Part shown: piece by piece, positions 63,028 to 64,000 of the stretch
Layout: each line of letters begins with the position of its first letter
Numbering within the stretch: the first letter of the stretch is position 1
Origin: Marinobacter alexandrii
Lineage (GTDB): Bacteria > Bacteroidota > Bacteroidia > Cytophagales > Cyclobacteriaceae
Length of the DNA: 64,000 bases
Direction of reading: 5' to 3'
NCBI GenBank assembly: GCA_039984955.1
Contig: JBDWTN010000007.1
Span: 2,984,501 to 3,048,500 of the forward strand
Program-made: the position numbers and the translations under genes
Notes under the pieces: generated by a model
The model's database searches: none
Seen by the model: only the letters and a program-made list of their open reading frames with translations
Told to the model about the DNA's origin: nothing

Positions 63028-64000
63028 CTAGCTTTTATTCGACATAAAGGAACTATTATTATGTGAATTGTCCATCCATTTCATGTACCACTTTTGGAAA
63101 ATATACATAGCCCAGATAATGCCATGGACATCATTGGGATTTTTTGAGAGTAAAATAACTCTCAAATTCATCACAGAGTCAATATTGAATAGATTTTGAG
63201 ATTGCAGATAGTCTTCATTGAAAACCGTTTTATCTAGATCGGATAATAACTCATTTCTCATCCACTGCAAGAGAGGGATTTCAAATCCTTTTTTTGGACG
63301 ATTGTGTAATTCTTTAGGTAAAATATTTTGGAAAGCATCTTGAACCAACCGCTTACGGTTCGCCCCTTTGATCTTATACTCTGCAGGGATGCTTCTGGCG
63401 AAGTTCACTACATTTTTATCAAGAAAGGGAACCCTAACTTCGAGACCATTAGCCATTGACATTAAATCCACTTTTGTAAGCATATCTCCAGGAAGTAGCA
63501 TCTGCTGATCTGCTAATAAATAATCATTTAGATCTGGCGTGAATGTCTTGAAAAATTGACTTTTAAAATCAGTTTCTTCTTCTACATTGATAGACTCATA
63601 AAGTAGAAAAGAAGGATCATTGGTAAGAGATGCCAAGAACCAATACCTTTCTATCGGTTCCATTTTTAACATTTCACCATACCTGCATATACGGCGGATA
63701 AGGTTACTTACTTTCCCTGATCGAGACTTTGGAAGTGCGTTGAAAGCGGGATAGATAGATTTAATAACATGCTGTGAAAATGATGGATGTAAAGCTTGAT
63801 TTAGCGCCATGTGTTTATAATAACCTCCAAATAATTCATCTGCTCCATCACCTGATAAGGCAACAGTTACATGCTTTTTGGTGTGCTTACTTAAGATATA
63901 AGTCGGTATAGCAGATGAATCGGCAAATGGTTCATCTATGTATTCTATAATATCGTTTAGGTCATTTAGAAGATCATCATTCGTTAATTTGAAAGTATGA
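63028..64000 (-). CDS. asnB: Asparagine synthase (glutamine-hydrolysing), C-terminal part
   Basis: The gene runs off the right edge; about 324 residues of the synthetase domain are present. An open frame continues past the ATG at 63810 to the edge, with VALSGDGADELFGGYY (the ATP-pyrophosphatase P-loop-like motif) and EPFADSSAIPTY upstream of it. Further on are LPGDMLTKVDLMSMANGLEV and PFLDKNVVNFA. The amidotransferase half must lie outside. In a polysaccharide locus such enzymes often amidate sugars rather than make asparagine. Confidence 0.92.
   Translation of the reverse strand, partial: HTFKLTNDDLLNDLNDIIEYIDEPFADSSAIPTYILSKHTKKHVTVALSGDGADELFGGYYKHMALNQALHPSFSQHVIKSIYPAFNALPKSRSGKVSNLIRRICRYGEMLKMEPIERYWFLASLTNDPSFLLYESINVEEETDFKSQFFKTFTPDLNDYLLADQQMLLPGDMLTKVDLMSMANGLEVRVPFLDKNVVNFARSIPAEYKIKGANRKRLVQDAFQNILPKELHNRPKKGFEIPLLQWMRNELLSDLDKTVFNEDYLQSQNLFNIDSVMNLRVILLSKNPNDVHGIIWAMYIFQKWYMKWMDNSHNNSSFMSNKS

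Noticed and set aside
63028-63810. Complete 260-residue protein starting at 63810.
   Set aside because: The frame continues upstream with the strong asparagine-synthase motif SGDGADELFGG, so the ATG is internal.

Overview
The window is AT-rich chromosomal DNA from a Bacteroidota bacterium, most likely an aerobic, marine-type member of the Cytophagales (Reichenbachiella/Ekhidna/Roseivirga-like). The evidence is four FtsX/MacB-type permeases with the N-terminal prefix domain typical of that order (three paired with PadR regulators), LytS/LytTR signalling, a type IX secretion sorting domain, a DUF2723 membrane protein, TetR, ECF and CHAT genes, and a promoter matching the Bacteroidota TTG-N19-TAnnTTTG form. 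The genus cannot be fixed from sequence alone. No rRNA, tRNA, CRISPR array, insertion sequence or prophage was recognised.

Layout. 1-9831: an FtsX-type permease, a TetR-controlled SDR and metallo-beta-lactamase-fold hydrolase, a DUF885-like lipoprotein and the RNA-binding protein Tex. 10032-16474: a PadR-permease operon, a small divergent HTH switch with operator repeats, a second TetR-SDR pair, and an SRPBCC-ArsR operon with two palindromes around a clear promoter. 16493-23170: a Gly-Pro-repeat lipoprotein, an ECF sigma factor with a membrane TPR partner, a convergent 1030-residue TPR-CHAT protease-like protein, then a second ECF sigma/anti-sigma pair whose divergent promoter region carries the same bipartite motif on both strands. 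23200-26950: repeat-rich spacers around a GIY-YIG nuclease, then hrpB. 26948-34586: a serine hydrolase-PadR-permease operon convergent with a permease-PadR operon. 34587-35370 is gene-free and filled with palindromes. 35370-40018: a radical-SAM/partner pair, a retropepsin-like lipoprotein and a LytTR two-component pair.

40231-49108 is a long minus-strand phenylacetate operon: paaE, paaA, four-helix-bundle gene, paaB, paaC, GNAT, paaD, four-helix-bundle gene, paaG, 3-hydroxyacyl-CoA dehydrogenase, PaaI-type thioesterase and a HisC-like aminotransferase. It encodes the ring-1,2-epoxidase and early beta-oxidation steps, but not the CoA ligase, ring-opening enzyme or thiolase. 49384-55876 holds a STAS-like protein, a membrane protein, a Lon-N-domain protein, nuoABCD followed by the NAD(P)HX repair gene nnr, and a secreted protein that is almost only a sorting domain. 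55949-64000 contains a DUF2723 protein, an unknown membrane protein, a TPR protein, and the end of a surface-polysaccharide locus (glycosyltransferase, NAD-dependent epimerase, truncated asparagine synthase).

The strongest leads are the sigma/TPR/CHAT cluster, the radical-SAM pair under a palindrome touching its start codon, the GIY-YIG gene flanked by palindromic repeats, the ECF divergent promoter, two TetR-SDR modules with their own operator pairs, and two near-identical four-helix-bundle genes inserted in the paa operon.
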